From: Artocarpus heterophyllus
Taxonomy: Eukaryota; Streptophyta; Magnoliopsida; Rosales; Moraceae
Length of the DNA stretch: 64,000 nt
Reading direction: 5' to 3'
Assembly (NCBI GenBank): GCA_025403435.1
Contig: CM046348.1
Span: 22,441,899 to 22,505,898 of the forward strand
Shown here: piece after piece, positions 1 through 13,062 of the stretch
Numbering within the stretch: the first letter of the stretch is position 1
Layout of the letters: every line of letters starts with the position of its first letter
Made by a program: the position numbers and the translations under genes
Notes under the pieces: generated by a model
The model's input: the letters and a program-made list of their open reading frames with translations, nothing else
What the model was told of the DNA's origin: nothing
Databases searched by the model: none

Positions 1-339
1 CAGGGGATTAAAGAAACGAGAAGACTGCTTCATGAAGACTTTACGCTTTGGATGGGCGATGGATCCTTAGTCTTAGCTGAAGCAGTGAGAGATGTCCATC
101 TACATTTTGATAATTATAGGAATTTAATTTTGTGAGATTGTTTTTATGTTCCTAAATTTAAAAGGAATTTAATTTCTGTAGCTTATTTATTTTAAGACTC
201 CTATTTTGTTTCTTTTAATAATAAAGTGGTGATTCTAAAACCAAATTTTTATCTGTTCTAGATGGATACAAAATAATTTATATTTTATCAAACATAAGAT
301 GGACTTACTGCTTAATGTTAAGATGATGATAATAACTCT

Positions 340-1302
340 AAAAGACCTAAAACTTCTCACTCTAATAAGACTTATATTTGGCATTTGCGCCTTGGTCATA
401 TTAACTTGAATGAAATTAAAAGGTTGGTAAGGGATGAACCTTTAAATCACTTAAAGGTAGAATCTATACCTCAATGTGAATCTTGTTTGAAGGGTAAAAT
501 AACCAAAAGACCATTCGGGTCTAAGAGTAATAGGACCGAAGGGGTTCTAGAAATTATGCATAGTGATGTTTGTGGGCCGATGAACATCTAGACACGAGGA
601 GGGTATGAGTACTTCGTCACTTTTATGGACGATTACTCAAGGTATGGATATGTGTACCTGATGCACCACAAAAGCAAAACTTTTGACAAGTTCTAGGAGT
701 TTTGAGCTGAAGTGAAAAAGCAATTGGGTAGACCCATAAAGGTGCTTTGATCTAATCGAGCTGGAGAATACCTTTCTAGTGAGTTCTTAGGACACTTATT
801 AGAGAATGGGATTTTATCCCATTTGACTGCACTGGGCACTCCATAGGAGAATGGCGTAGCGGAGAAAAGAAATAGGACTTTATTGAACGTGATAAGGTCC
901 ATGATGAGTTATTCATCATTGCCTTTATCCTTTTAAGGATATGCACTACAGGCCGTATGTTATCTTTTGAACAACATGCCTTTAAAATCGGTCCCTAAAA
1001 CTCCTCACAAGTTGTGGACAGGCAAGAAGACATCCTTAAACCATATTCATATATGGGGATGTTTGGCTAATGTCCTGTTTAAAGATGTGAATAAGTTGAA
1101 AGCATGTTCGAAAGTTTGCACGTTTATAGGATATCCAAAAGGGACTAAAGAAAGTTATTTTTATAACCCAAAGGAAAATAAAGTCGTGGTTTCAACTCAT
1201 GCAACTTTCCTTGAGGAGAGTTACATGGACGACTTTAAGCCTCAAAGCAAAGTGGTGCTTGAGGAGTTAAGGAGTGAGCCAATCACTCCGCGGTTCCAGT
1301 AG
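340..1302 (+). pseudogene. copia polyprotein remnant: GAG-pre-integrase and integrase
   Basis: About 376-560 encodes a WHLRLGHIN motif, typical of the GAG-pre-integrase domain, followed by a CESCLKGK zinc-binding pair. At 550-590 comes HSDVCGP, where the first integrase catalytic Asp lies. The integrase core continues through 600-960 with in-frame stops and at least one frame change. The piece at 967-1302 carries the usual integrase end (ELWTGKKTSLNHIHIWGC-type text). The reading is interrupted near 180, 591, 690 and 940, so no integrase can be made. The unit B copy at 27103-28190 reads further before its first stop. Confidence 0.85.
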
Positions 1303-1439
1303 AAACCACTCCAATCGATGTAGATAACCAAACGAACCTGAACAACAACCTAAGGGGCTTCAACATAGTGGGAGGATCGGGAGTCAATCTGAGAGGTATA
1401 TGTTCAATGGTGAGGCCTTTTTGGCTAAACTGGATGAAC

Positions 1440-2490
1440 ATGACAGGGATCCTTATACTTATGCAGCGGCTATGGAGGATGTTGATTCGAAACTCTAGAC
1501 AAAGGCTATGAACATAGAGATGAAGTCTATGGAGACTAATTGGGTCTATGAGCTTGTGGATCTTCCTAGAGGGGTAAAGCCCATAGGGTGTAAATAGATC
1601 TATAAGGGAAAGAAAGGAATTGATCGAAAGGTCAAAACCTTTAAGGCTAGACTGATAGCTATGGGTTACACACAAAAGGAAGGAATCAATTATGAGGAAA
1701 CCTTTTCACCTGTAGCCATGCTTAAGTCCATCCAGATTCCCTTGTCCATAGTTGCTGCTCTTGATTACAAGATTCGGTAGATGAATGTCAAGATGGCTTT
1801 TCTAAATGACTATCTTGATGAGTCCTTATATATGAAACAACCAGACGGGTTCAAGGTCAAGGGTCAAGAGGGTAAGGTTTGTAAGCTGCTAAAGTCAATT
1901 TATAGACTCAAGCAGACTTCCCGTTCTTGGAACATAAGATTTATCAAGTGATCAAGGCTTATGGGCTCTCACAAAATGTGGATGAACCATGTGTGTACAA
2001 ACACATTAAGGATGGGAAAGTGGTTTTTCTATTGCCCTATGTAGATGACATTCTGCTAATTGGCAACGACATTGGGACATTGTCATCGGTTAAAGTATGG
2101 TTGACTAAGCAGTTTGACATGAAGGACTCGGGTGAGGCTAATTTTGTTCTCGGTATCCATATTTTTCAGGATAGGAAGAACAAAATGATAGCTTTGTCAC
2201 AAGTCAGCTACATAGATAAGATTCTCAGGAGGTTTGCAATGCAGGATTCTAAGAAAGGTGGGCAACCATCTAGGTCTGGAATTACTCTTTCTAAGAAAAA
2301 CTCTCCGAAGTCTGAGGAAGAAAGAGAATACACGAAGAAGGTGCCTTATGCTTTGACAGTGGGTAGTCTCATGCATGTTTTGCACACGACCGGATATTTA
2401 TTATGCGGTCAAAATTGTGAGTCAATTGCAGGCGGATATAGGACCAAACCACTAGGTTGCAGTCTTATGTACCTGAGAAGGACTCGATAG
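1440..2490 (+). pseudogene. copia reverse transcriptase remnant
   Basis: The RT_2-type domain of copia can be followed through several frames and stops (for example the TAG codons near 1496 and 1594). The part at 1927-2490 is open and holds the catalytic motif YVDD at about 2038-2050. That motif is intact here, whereas the unit B copy reads YVDN. The C-terminal part of the domain runs on to a linker ending at 2490. Multiple upstream stops make it a relic. Confidence 0.85.
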
Positions 2491-2588
2491 TATATGCTTG
2501 TGTATTCGGGTGAGGATTTGACTCCTCTAGGGTACACTGACTCTGTTTTCTAATCCTGTCTGCATTCCAGGAGATTGAATGTACTTTT

Positions 2589-2987
2589 GTGTTTACTCTA
2601 GGTGGCGGTGCCATCAATTGGAGAAGTGTTAAGCAAGATTGCACTTCGGATTCAACGATGGAGGCCGAGTATGTGGCAGCTAGTTATGCTTCAAAAGAAG
2701 CAGCGTGGCTTCGCAAGTTCCTTGGGGATCTTGAGGTAGTTCCTAACATAGACAAGGCTGTATCACTATACTGTGATAACAGTGTGGTAGTAGCTAATGC
2801 TAAGGAACCAAGATTTCACAAGAAGAGTAAGCATATTGATCGAAAGTATCATGTAATAAAGGACTTTATCGAGGGTGGGCATGTCACGGGGTGCAAAATC
2901 ACATCAGAGGACAATTTTGTTAATCCATTCACGAAGACACTTACAGGGAGAGTCTTCGAAAGGCATGTGGAAGCTATAGGGATGTGA
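2589..2987 (+). pseudogene. copia RNase H domain remnant
   Basis: An open stretch of 132 codons encodes the C-terminal RNase H of a copia polyprotein, recognisable by TMEAEYVAAS, the active-site neighbourhood LYCDNS, and the HIDRKYH and PFTKTL motifs close to the polyprotein end. It stops 38 bases before the LTR. It is read as the 3' end of the broken polyprotein, because the upstream frame is lost between 2490 and 2589. Confidence 0.85.
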
Positions 2988-3025
2988 GATTTGTCATATT
3001 TACTCATTTAGTGCAAGTGGGAGAT

Positions 3026-5099
3026 TGTTAGACGTGTATGTCCTAAGGAGTAAAAATATAACATGTTTTTTGGAGACATTTTTATCAATAAAGAATTTAT
3101 TTATTATTTATATACCAATTTTTGTCCTCTTTACATTCATATTTATTGAATGTATGTTAACTAAACAAAAGTCTAAGACTTTCAGTCTAAACTTTAAGAA
3201 TTGGGCATGTGATGGACAGATTAAGTAAAAGACCAGATTCTTAAGTTGACGGTCTAAATTATGAGATCCGCAATCGAGGGAATAAAGTTGGACACTTTAT
3301 TCATGTAAAGATTGTTATGTTGTCTATATCCCTAACAGGAGATGGTTTATCTTGACCATCGGAGGTGGACTTTGCAAATAGAAACATTGGCACATTGTTA
3401 TAGGTGATGATGTGTTGGATCGGGACATAAAGTGAATGGATTTAGATTAATAATTTTGTCTCAGTAAATTGATTCACTTTAAACAATCATTTGTATTGTA
3501 TCTTAATCCTGTGTTGATGTGTTGGATGTTAATCTTGAATTGTATCTTCATTCTGTCTCGACAAATTGATTGTATTGTAGACAATCATAGGTAATAATGT
3601 GTTGGATCAAGACATAAAGTGAATAGGTTTGGATTAATAATTCTGTATCGGCAAATTGATTCATTTTAAACAATCATTTGTATTATATCTAAATCCTGAG
3701 ATGAATAGTAGGCCCGTTGTCTTGACTTATATCTTTTGATATACAAAAGGGTGACATCCACATTTTAATAGTGGTACGCATGCTAATAAGTTGGAGGCAT
3801 AACTCTTACTAACGTAGACTTGTTATTCATAGATATGAAACCCATAGCTCCTCTTTAGGAGTAGTTGATATCCTCTTATATGCGTTATTCTATGATTGGA
3901 AAACTGCAGCGCTCAGCTCTTTGGATACATAAGTGCAATCAAAATGGCATACTATCTTTGGATAGTAAGTTTCCAATGGTGAGATAATAGAACGTAAGAT
4001 AAAAATAATCGGAAAGGTAAGGCAGAACTTGTCCTTAAGCCGATTATGGATAATCCTATGGGGATATGATATATTATGATATGTCATGAAGACTTAGTTA
4101 CACGGGCTTAGTTACACAGGCTTTGTAATTCTTTATAGTTCAAGAGTGTAGTTCTAAGCTTTTAGTGAGTAGAATTAGAGTTGAGAATTATGAAATATAT
4201 ATCTAGGATATTAGCTTTCATAATTATCGGGAGCTTGAACTTTATAGGTAGCTTACAAAAATCTTGTAACGATACTACATGCTTTTCCAATAATTGATGA
4301 CTTATTTCAGATTTATTAGATTAGCTGAAATTCGATAAAATCAGATAATTCATGTTTGTTTATCGATTGAATTAATTTTGTGATAAAATTAATTCAAGAT
4401 AAACTTGTTGAATTATCAAGAATATTTATTTTCCTAGAGATTATCTAGATATGATTGTTTTAATCAAATAACTTCTCATTAGGTTATTTGAATTAAAACT
4501 GAGGCTCTATCCCAAGAATCTCAAGTGGGAAATAAATATTCTCAGGGATCTTTTTTTGAAGGTTTGGCCGGCCGATCTTTAAGTTTGATTGAGGACGTTC
4601 GGCAGGCAGATCTGCCAATTCGGCTTGCCAACCTGGCGATAAAAGGATCACGCGTTTTCACGCAGATTTTATCAGATATTGATTCTGATATGATCCTGAT
4701 TCAAATTTTGAGGCCTTATCTGATCAAGACTGACTCCTAGACCCAACCTCTATATAAAGGGGAGTGAGTCTCATTATTATTCAAATCAGTTGAAAAATCT
4801 AAAGTGAGACTCTGTCAATAAGACTCTGAAACTCCCTGAAGAGCTATCATTCACAAATCATGAATAATAGCTTTGGGTATTTCTCAATTGGTTGGAAAGA
4901 GAGCCACCTGGGAAAAGAAGGCTAGTTGGTTGAGGTCTTTCTAGAATGTTACTTTTCTTCACTGATTGCGGTAGCTTTTCGCATATATAAGGTTAGTAAG
5001 ATCTAGTTAATTTATGCATATAGCGCGCCAAACTTATGTTTTGAAAAATACTCTAATATAAAAATTTTTAAAATTCCGATGCGTACTATTTTTTCAACA
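3026..5099 (+). repeat. 3' LTR of copia element A (2074 bp)
   Basis: The LTR starts TGTTAGACGTG directly after the purine-rich GTGCAAGTGGGAGAT tract and ends CAACA. It contains an internal partial repeat: a block starting GGATCGGGACATAAAGTGAAT near 3418 recurs near 3603. A GGCAGGC/GGCCGATC-rich dyad block lies at 4560-4650, and a TATA box at 4751. The homologous unit B LTR is 29866-32008. Confidence 0.9.
4751..4758 (+). promoter_or_regulatory. TATA box of copia LTR A
   Basis: TATATAAA is followed by the GGGGAGTGAGTC stretch that is conserved in all three plus-strand LTR copies (23404 and 31608 in the others). This position fits the U3/R boundary of a plant LTR. It is inferred from sequence only. 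Confidence 0.55.
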
Positions 5100-5325
5100 G
5101 TATGCACAAGTTGTTGGGTCCGGTAGGGCCCAACTCGTATTCCACTCTCTTTATTATTTTATTTTATCTTATTTGTTTATTTATTTTGATAAATACATTT
5201 AAAAGTTTCAAACCCATCATGTTTTCATAATTACTTAAATCTTTAATTGGTAATTTTTAATTAAAATTTGATTTAATTAACCTAATTAATCTGCCACGTC
5301 ACCTCTCGATTTTTGGGGCATAACA
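5100..5325 (+). repeat. tail of an older 2.1-kb LTR, cut by copia A
   Basis: This stretch matches 21838-22072, the end of the complete older LTR, and 32009-32243 in unit B. It ends CATAACA and is followed by CAAAG (5326-5330). The same CAAAG precedes the LTR head at 19125-19129, consistent with a 5-bp target site duplication. The copia element is therefore nested inside this older LTR. Confidence 0.7.
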
Positions 5326-5330
5326 CAAAG

Positions 5331-6424
5331 GCTTTTCTACGTACCTGCTTTTTTTGGTGTTTATACGTTTTATTTTTACAAACTTAACTTGGGCTATATG
5401 GTGAATTAGGTAATGGCCATATCATCTAAAATGTTTTTGATGGATAACATATTGTTGAATACGATGATATTTTTATCCTTATTTACTATCAAAAGTGATT
5501 GAAAATATTAACAAATATTAATGTTTTAGTGAGAAAGGGATACACAAATTTATAAATTTAATTATTTATTTTTATCAAACTTTGTATTTAAGAAATTTCT
5601 TTATAAAATTAGTGTTTATGTATATGGACCTACTAATTTTACATTTTGCCATGTTTATTTTGGTCATTTTAATCCATGCAGCAATTTGGCTTTATAGTTT
5701 ACCAAACAAGATTATATAGCGTTTGAAACTAACAGCATTTTTAAAACTACAGTTTACTAAACACTCAGATACTTTACGTCACATTGTTTTTTCCTTCAGC
5801 ACATCTGACAACAACTTTTTGAAAAGCTACAACATTACAAAACTGGCCTTTAAAACACTTCTGAAAGTAAATTTTAGACTTACATAGTCATAAACAACTT
5901 TTAAAAAATTCTCTCAAACAAGCCCATGGAATAGAGCCACCAAGTACCACTAAGGTGGTAGCTATAATAGCACACATGGAAAGACTAATTATCAGATTTC
6001 AATGTAACTATTTCCAGGCTATTAAGACTTGGTGGGAATAAAACAACAAATTATATTATCTCTATTTTTAATAAATAAAAAAATTCCAAGCATCTTCGAT
6101 CATTGGTGCAAGTAGTTGGAGCAGAACCTAGAAGATGCTAGAACGGATTGGTATATGCTAGATGTCGAAGCCAAATGCCAAATGTCAAATGTTGAAGCGA
6201 AATCTGGCAGATGTTGGAGTGCAATCTGGCAGATGCCGAAAATGAATCTATAGATTATCCTCTTTTCTAACAAATAACACCATATTACAGTTTTTTTTCC
6301 ACAAAATCACAAAATAATAAGATTACAAAATCACTACACAAAAACGACGAGATTATACAAATTATCATACAAAAAATAATATAATTATTAAACAAGATAA
6401 GAATCAAGATAAAAAATTAAAAAT
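5331..6424. other. XTH-distal upstream region, unit A; no gene
   Basis: AT-rich non-coding DNA shared with 32249-33334. The only structure seen is a degenerate direct repeat at about 6105-6245, in which a GATGCYGGAGC/CTGGCAGATG-like phrase of roughly 20-30 bases is repeated four to five times. Confidence 0.6.
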
Positions 6425-7201
6425 AGGGTTGTCAAAATCAATAACCCCTAAACTTTAAGTTATCCCTCATTTTGCCCCCCTGAACTTTTCAACTCCTCAC
6501 TTTGATCCCTAAATTTCAAAAATCACTATTTTGCTCTTGTTTTAAAGCTTCTCATTTTGTCTCTTATTTTCCAATTTTTTATTCAAATAGATACAATTAA
6601 GCCAACGTAATTTTCACTTGGTCACCTGTAAGGACAAAAATAAGATTTTATTACTCTCAGGTTTTGTTTCATATTTACACTCTCATTTAATTTTTTTTAT
6701 TTGTTCTCAATTAAAAAGGTCTATATGCATTTTTTTTTCTTGATATTATTCGCCAATATATCCTTATTTTTAATGTATAACTCATCTTTTTTAATATTCA
6801 AATTTATATATCGGTGAACAATATTGACTTATTAAATTAGCTGCGCATTAAAAACAAGAAGAAAAGTAACCTTTCCTAATGGGAGTTCAAATAAAAAACA
6901 AAAGCGTAAAGTGAGTGTAAACGTGAAACAAAACTTAAGAGTGATAAAATCTTATTTTTGCACTTACATATGACCCATGTATAAATCATGTGGGCTTAAT
7001 TCAATCTATTTGAATAGAAAATCAAAAATTTAAGAGACAAATTGAGGAGTTTTGAAAGTTTACAGGCAAAATAATATTTTTTTAAATTCAAGGGGCAAAG
7101 TGGAGAGTTTTGAATGTTCAAAGGGTAAAATGTTGAATTTTAAAATTTATAGAGTAAAAATAAAGACCTAAAGTCTAACGGTCATCGGTACTAATAACCC
7201 T
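6425..7201. repeat. fold-back (long inverted repeat) DNA element upstream of XTH, unit A
   Basis: The left arm (6425-6640) and the right arm (about 6985-7201) are imperfect reverse complements. The left arm reads AGGGTTGT, then AACCCCTAAACTTT, TTTTGCCC and AACTCCTCACTTTG. The right arm holds the matching CAAAGTGGAGAGTTTTG, GGGTAAAATG and AATAACCCT. It has no ORF. It looks like a non-autonomous Mutator-like or other fold-back element. The unit B copy is at 33335-34110. Confidence 0.65.
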
Positions 7202-7685
7202 AAAATGTAACAGATTTAACAGGACCAAAAGGTCGTGTTTTATTTCTGACACAACGTTGAAAATTCTTCAAAATGACGGGAGCCTCTTGATCACGTTAAA
7301 AAAAAAAAAAAAAAAAAACCCACCAAACGCGTATTTGAATTTCTGTCTCCAGCGCCCACCGCCATACGCATACCATGCACATAAAGAAGTTAAAAGATCG
7401 CTTTTAGTTTTGTGCCTTACCCCAAACAGGGTCCCTTTTTTAAAGAAAGCTTCCTATGCTTCTTCCTACAAAGTATAAAGTCCTATCCAACACACTGTCG
7501 CCAACTTGGTCTCTTTGCCAGCTGAACCAATATCGCGTTCTGTTTTGGTAACACAAAACTAGTTAAAAAGTCTCTTTTTATATAATATTCTATCTGGCTA
7601 TTACCATATTACTATGTGTCCACAGCCATAGCTCCACTTTTTAAGGCTGGCAAGTTTTGGACTTTTATCAGTTTCACGGATTCCA

Positions 7686-7691
7686 TATAAA
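7686..7691 (+). promoter_or_regulatory. TATA box of XTH unit A
   Basis: TATAAA lies about 125 bases before the XTH start codon. It is followed by a pyrimidine-rich leader (CTCTCCTCTTCC, CTTCCTTCCTCCC) that ends at the ATG at 7815. The same arrangement occurs in unit B at 34648. The region between 7205 and here contains a poly-A run near 7290-7318 and no other recognised element. Confidence 0.6.
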
Positions 7692-8350
7692 GGCTTTAAT
7701 TACTCAGATTTCCTCATCAAACAAAACCCTCTCCTCTTCCTATATCTATCAAAACCAAATACTTCTCCTTCCTTCCTCCCTCTAGAGCTCTATCTGAGTT
7801 GGTAAATTATCAAAATGTCCAATATTGTGCCAATCATTCCTTTGTTCATAATCATGAGTTCTTTTCTAACGGCTACAGCTTTGGCCGGTTACTTCTACCA
7901 AGACTTTGACATCACTTGGGGTGATCACCGAGCTCAAATACTGAATGGAGGCCAACTTCTCACCCTCAATCTTGAGGGTTTTCAATCGAAAAAGGAGTAT
8001 TTGTTCGGTAGGATCGACATGCAAATCAAACTTATACCTGGGAATTCAGCTGGCACCGTCACTGCATACTATGTAATAATAACATATATGTTATCTTTTT
8101 GTTACTTTGTATATGTTCTACTTATATTTTGGCTAACTTTGAAGTACTTCAAATTGACGTATACTATATATATGTTTGCAGTTATCTTCTCAAGGACCAA
8201 CACATGATGAGATTGATTTTGAGTTCTTGGGAAACTTATCCGGAGATCCTTACACACTTCATACCAATGTCTTTAGTCAAGGAAAGGGAAACAGAGAGCA
8301 ACAATTCCATCTTTGGTTTGACCCCACAAAGGCCTTCCACACCTATTCCA

Positions 8351-8592
8351 TGATAAAATAGATGATAAACAATTAAGTTTTTCTTTTTTTTTTCTTTTCT
8401 ATATATTTCTTCTGAATCATCTGTACAAGTTATATATAGAGTGTTTACATGACACATTCCCCTAAAATCGGGTTATACAAATCAGATTCCTCAATTACAG
8501 CCTCACAATCTCCTGTAGTTAAGTGTAATCTCCTAAGTTAGGCAAGTATGACTAACAAGAATCTGTACAGCTCATGACCATGTGTTTCAACA
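8351..8592 (-). repeat. 3' LTR of the XTH-inserted copia element
   Basis: 242 bp, starting TGATAAAATAG and ending GTTTCAACA on the plus strand. It is next to the polypurine tract at about 8593-8610, which shows that the element is read from right to left. Confidence 0.95.
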
Positions 8593-8599
8593 CTCCCCC

Positions 8600-11500
8600 T
8601 CAAGTTGGAGCATAGATGTCCCACATGCCCAACTTGTCTAAAAACTTTGAGAACACTCGATTTGAAACTGCTTTGGTGAGGATGTCAGCTAACTGATCCT
8701 CTGATCGAATCATAGGTAATTCCACAATTTTTTTACCCAACTTTTCCTTGATGAAAAATCTATCCACTTCAACATGCTTTGTACGGTCATGTTGTACTGG
8801 ATTATGTGCGATGTCACATGCGGCTTTGTTGTCGCAAAATAGTCGGATAGGTTGCTCAGATAGATAACCCAAATCATGCAAGAGGAGTCTTAGCCATAAT
8901 GCCTCACAAAGTCCAAGCGCCATACCTCTGAATTCAGCTTCTGCACTAGAGCGAGCCACAACATTTTGTTTCTTGCTTCTCCATGTTACCAGATTACCTC
9001 CTACAAAGGTAAAGTAACCAGAAGTAGATCTCCTGTCATCCACAGCTCCAGCCCAATCGGCATCAGTATATGCTTCTATGCTTTGATAGTCTGTATTTTT
9101 AGTGAATAATACTCCTTTTCCTGGAGCAGCTTTCAAATACCTCAAAATGCGCATAACTGCATCCATTTGTTGTTCTCCAGGATTATGCATAAACTGGCTA
9201 ACAATACTTAAAGCATAAGCCAAGTCTGGTCTGGTATGTGATAAATACATCAATCTCCCTACAAGTCTTTGGTATCTTCCTTTGTCAGCTGGTACCTGGT
9301 TGGGCTCAACACATAGTTTTAGACCTTCTTGCACTGGTGTATCAACCGGTTGACATGCTAACATACCAGTTTCTTGTAACAGATCTAATGCATATTTTCT
9401 TTGAGATAGAAATATTCCTTTATTAGATCGAGATACTTCAATCCCAAGAAAATATTTTAGAGGGCCTAGATCTTTCATTTCAAATTCTGTGAACAAGTAA
9501 TCTTGTAAGGCCTTCCTTTCTTCAGGATCATTTCCTGTAACCACCATGTCATCCACATATACAATAAGTGTAGTGATCTTACCTTGCCCTTTTTTGAGGA
9601 AAAGAGTATGATCTGAATTGCTCTGATGGTAGCCAAAGGCTGTCATGGACTTTGTAAACCTTCCAAACCATGCTCTTGGAGATTATTTCAGCCCATACAA
9701 TGCTTTCTTTAACTTGCATATCTTCTGGCTATGTCTTTCGGGTATCATGCACCCTGGTGGGAGATCCATGTAGACTTCTTCTAATAAGTCACCATGTAGA
9801 AAAGCGTTCTTCACATCAAATTGTTGTAATGGCCAATCCAAGTTTGCAGCTAAAGACAGCAGGACTCGAACTGTGTTGATTTTGGCTACAGGTGCAAATG
9901 TTTCTGTGTAATCAACCCCATAGGTTTGAGTATATCCTTTTGCTACGAGTCTTGCTTTAAAGCGTTAAATTGTGCCGTCTGCCTTGTACTTCATAGTGTA
10001 AATCCATCGACATCCAACTGGTTTCTTTCCTGGTGGAATATCAACTAGTTCCCATGTCTCATTCTTCTCCAGAGATTTCATCTCCTCGTTCATGGCTGCT
10101 TTCCACCTAGGGTCAGTTAAGGCTTCCTGCACACTATTAGGAATAGATACAGCAGATAATTGATTCACAAAAGACATATTTGATTCTGACAAGCGATGGT
10201 TGGACACATAATGGCTCATGGGATATTTCACTTTACTAGACAGTTCAGGCTCATATGTGGGTTTAGGAATACCTCTATTGTGACGTTGTGGTAATTGTCT
10301 TCTGAGTGGCTCAGGAACATCTTCAGCAAGCGATTGGTGTGGTATGTTAGACAGAGAAGGAGCCATTTGATTAAGGGACTCAGTTTCATCCAGAGTTTGA
10401 GATAGGCTCACTTCTTCAGTTATTGGGTGCTCATCACCACTTGGATCCAATGCCATATCACTTAAATTCATTTCACCCATTTCCTGATTCTGTCCACTTT
10501 GCGAGGCATTGTCACCTATATCCAAATTGCCTTCATCTTGGTTATCATAATCTAGAGTTTGAATTTCCTGCTGGTACTCCCCCTGAAATTCAGGCTTTGA
10601 GAAATACATGGTGTCTTCATGGAAAACAACATCCATCGTGACAAATAATAAATGTGTCAGAGGATGATAACACCGGTACCCTTTTTGATGTGTGGCATAC
10701 CCGACAAAGACACATCGCAATGCTTGAGGAGTTAACTTGGTGTGTTGATGCTTGTGGAGGTGTACAAATACCACACAACCAAAGACACGAGGCGGTAAAT
10801 TTGGGATAGTTGGGGCCACAATTGCTTCAGTGAGGGTTTGGAATGGTGTTTTGAAGTTGATGGTGCTGCAGGGTACCCGATTGATTACATAGGCTGCAAA
10901 AATTAGCGCTTCTCCCCAGTAAGATAATGGCATATGAGCCTCAATCAATAAAGCTCGGACAACCTCCAACAAGTGTCGATTTTTTTCGCTCTGCAACCCC
11001 GTTTTGTTGGGGTGTGTTGGAACAAGTGGTGTGATGAATCATTCCTTGAGTTTCCATTGTTGAAGTTCAGTATTCTGATATTCTCCGCCATTGTCACTGC
11101 GAAGAACCTGAATCTTTGCATTATACTGAGTTTCAACTGTTTTATGAAACTTTTGGAATATTGAGTTTACTTCACACTTGGATTTCATCAAGCATAGCCA
11201 TGTCATCCTGGTACAATCATCAATAAATGTTACAAACCAACGTGACATACCCAAACTAGTGACTTTAGATGGACCCCAAACATCAGAATGAATAAGCATA
11301 AAAGGAACTGGACTTTTATTCAATCGTAAAGGAAATGAAGCACGACGGCTTTTCGCAAGTTCACAAACATCACACTGAAAACTAGAAACGTCAACTTTTG
11401 TAAATAAACTGGGAAACAGTTTTTGATATATCCAAAGGAAGCATGCCCCAAACGTCGATGCCATAACCATATTTCTGCTTTCTTTTTGTTCTCTTTGGAG

Positions 11501-12903
11501 TCACCCACTTGTAGAGCTTGTCGTAGGCTTTCAGTACTTTTTGATTCCAAGTCCAAGTAATATAGCTTACCCCGCCTAGTACCACAACCAATCGTCTTCC
11601 TAGTTTTGATGTCCTTAAACACACAACAATCAGGCCAAAAAATTACAACACAAGTTAAGGTAGTTGTTATTTGAGAAACTGACAAAAGGTTATAATCTAA
11701 CGATGGAACAACTAAAACATAATCCAAATTTAATGAATTTGTTAGAGATAATGATCCTTCCCCAATGATTGGGGTTGAAGTTCCATTTGCAGTGGAGACA
11801 AATTTTTGGGTGGAGTGATTAAGTGGTGAGACCTGTCTAGAATCAAATGTCATATGATCAGTAGCACCAGAATCAATTATCCATGCACTACTCAAAACAG
11901 GTGTAGAAATATTTAAAACCTTACCATCATTGTCTGCAGCTATTACTAATGCCGAGGGTTGTTCTTCTATTGTATTTGTTTCAACAACTGCGGCTGTGGA
12001 AGTTTCCTTTTGATTTTTCTTTGAGCGACTATGATCCCACCATTCTGGATATCCCACCAGCTCAAAACAATGACTTTTGATATGACCAGTTCGATTGCAA
12101 TGAGTACATTTGTAAGAAGACTTGTCAATACCATTAGTCATTCTACCATTGTTGGACCTTGCTCGATCTTGCTGACTCTGAGTAGATTGGTTCCGAGCCA
12201 CCATAGCACTAGGTTCAGATGCTCCAGAATCTCCTTTTAAGGTGGCACTACGAACAGCATCCCGTCGAACCAAAGAGTAACATTCATCCAAGTTTGGCAC
12301 TGTGTCTCTGCGTAGAATCTCTCTTCAAATTTGATCAAAATCCTCATCTAATCCAGCAAGAAATATGTGAACTCTTAATCGTTCGATGGACTTTCGGTAG
12401 GCTTTGACATCTTCTGGATCCTGCATAACCACCTTATCACGATGGTCCAACTCTTGAAAAATTTCAATCAGCTCCCCATAATACACAGAGAGGATTCTTC
12501 CTTTTTGTTTTGCTGAGAAGGCCCTTTGATTCAATGTGAAAACTTGCAATTCATCACTTCCGTCATAGAATGCTTTTGACAAGGCATCCCAAATGTCATG
12601 GGCAGTGGGAAGGCGTAAATAACGCCTCATAATTTCTGGAGACATAGACATTAATAACCACCTTTTGACCTTTTGATTTTCAGTATACCATTTTTCGTAG
12701 CCTTCATCTGACTCTGCAGGTGGCTTGGTCTTGCCATGAATGTAGGAGATTTTATCTCTTTCAGCGATTTGCATTTCCATCAATTGTGACCATATATCAT
12801 AATTTGATTCAGTAAGGGTGATTCCTGCATTGAATACTCCTTCAGACTGAACCACAACCGGGATGGATTTGTTCCCAAATGATTCTGGAGCTTTTTCACT
12901 CAT
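8600..12903 (-). pseudogene. gag-pol polyprotein of the XTH-inserted copia element, broken
   Basis: From the ATG at 12903 leftwards the domains are: UBN2-type gag (12903-12325); a CX2CX4HX4C zinc knuckle (about 12125-12080); the protease motif DSGATDHM (about 11885-11860); GAG-pre-integrase with WHRRLGHAS (about 11470-11440); integrase with HSDVWGP and RSDNGGEY (about 11300-11090); reverse transcriptase with YVDD (about 9560-9550); and RNase H (about 9060-8700). It is split by a TGA near 12325, frameshifts near 11420, 11050 and 11000, a TAA near 9966 and a TAA near 9685. The lesions contrast with the near-identical LTRs. The element may have been copied in already damaged, or it decayed fast. 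Confidence 0.9.
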
Positions 12904-13035
12904 TTTTCTATTATTTTTATATTTTTTATTTTTTATTTTTTTTTATTCTGGAATTTTTTTTTTGTTTTTTGTTTTTTTTTTAAGTAATAACCATAATAAC
13001 AACAAATGGTCACGGAAGCAACAGAAACGAATGAA

Positions 13036-13062
13036 ATATATATATATATATATATATATATG
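13036..13062. repeat. (AT)n microsatellite in copia leader
   Basis: A pure AT dinucleotide run between the right LTR and gag of the minus-strand copia element. A shorter AT run lies at about 13287-13305. Confidence 0.9.

Larger units (their letters stand above)
1..5099 (+). mobile_element. Ty1/copia LTR retrotransposon, decayed, 5' part outside window (unit A)
   Basis: The internal region of a copia element runs from the window start to a polypurine-rich tract (about 3012-3025), followed by a 2.07-kb 3' LTR that begins TGTTAGACG and ends CAACA. The domain order is protease/GAG-pre-integrase, integrase, reverse transcriptase, RNase H, which is the Ty1/copia order. Many stops and frameshifts break the polyprotein, so it cannot be autonomous. 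The same element occurs in unit B at 22231-32008, and base 1 here aligns with 26837 there. The element is part of the duplicated unit, so it was inserted before the duplication. Confidence 0.9.

Noticed and set aside
1283..1675. 130-codon minus-strand ORF
   Set aside because: It is the reverse of the copia RT region, and the unit B counterpart (28270-28515) is also only a shadow.
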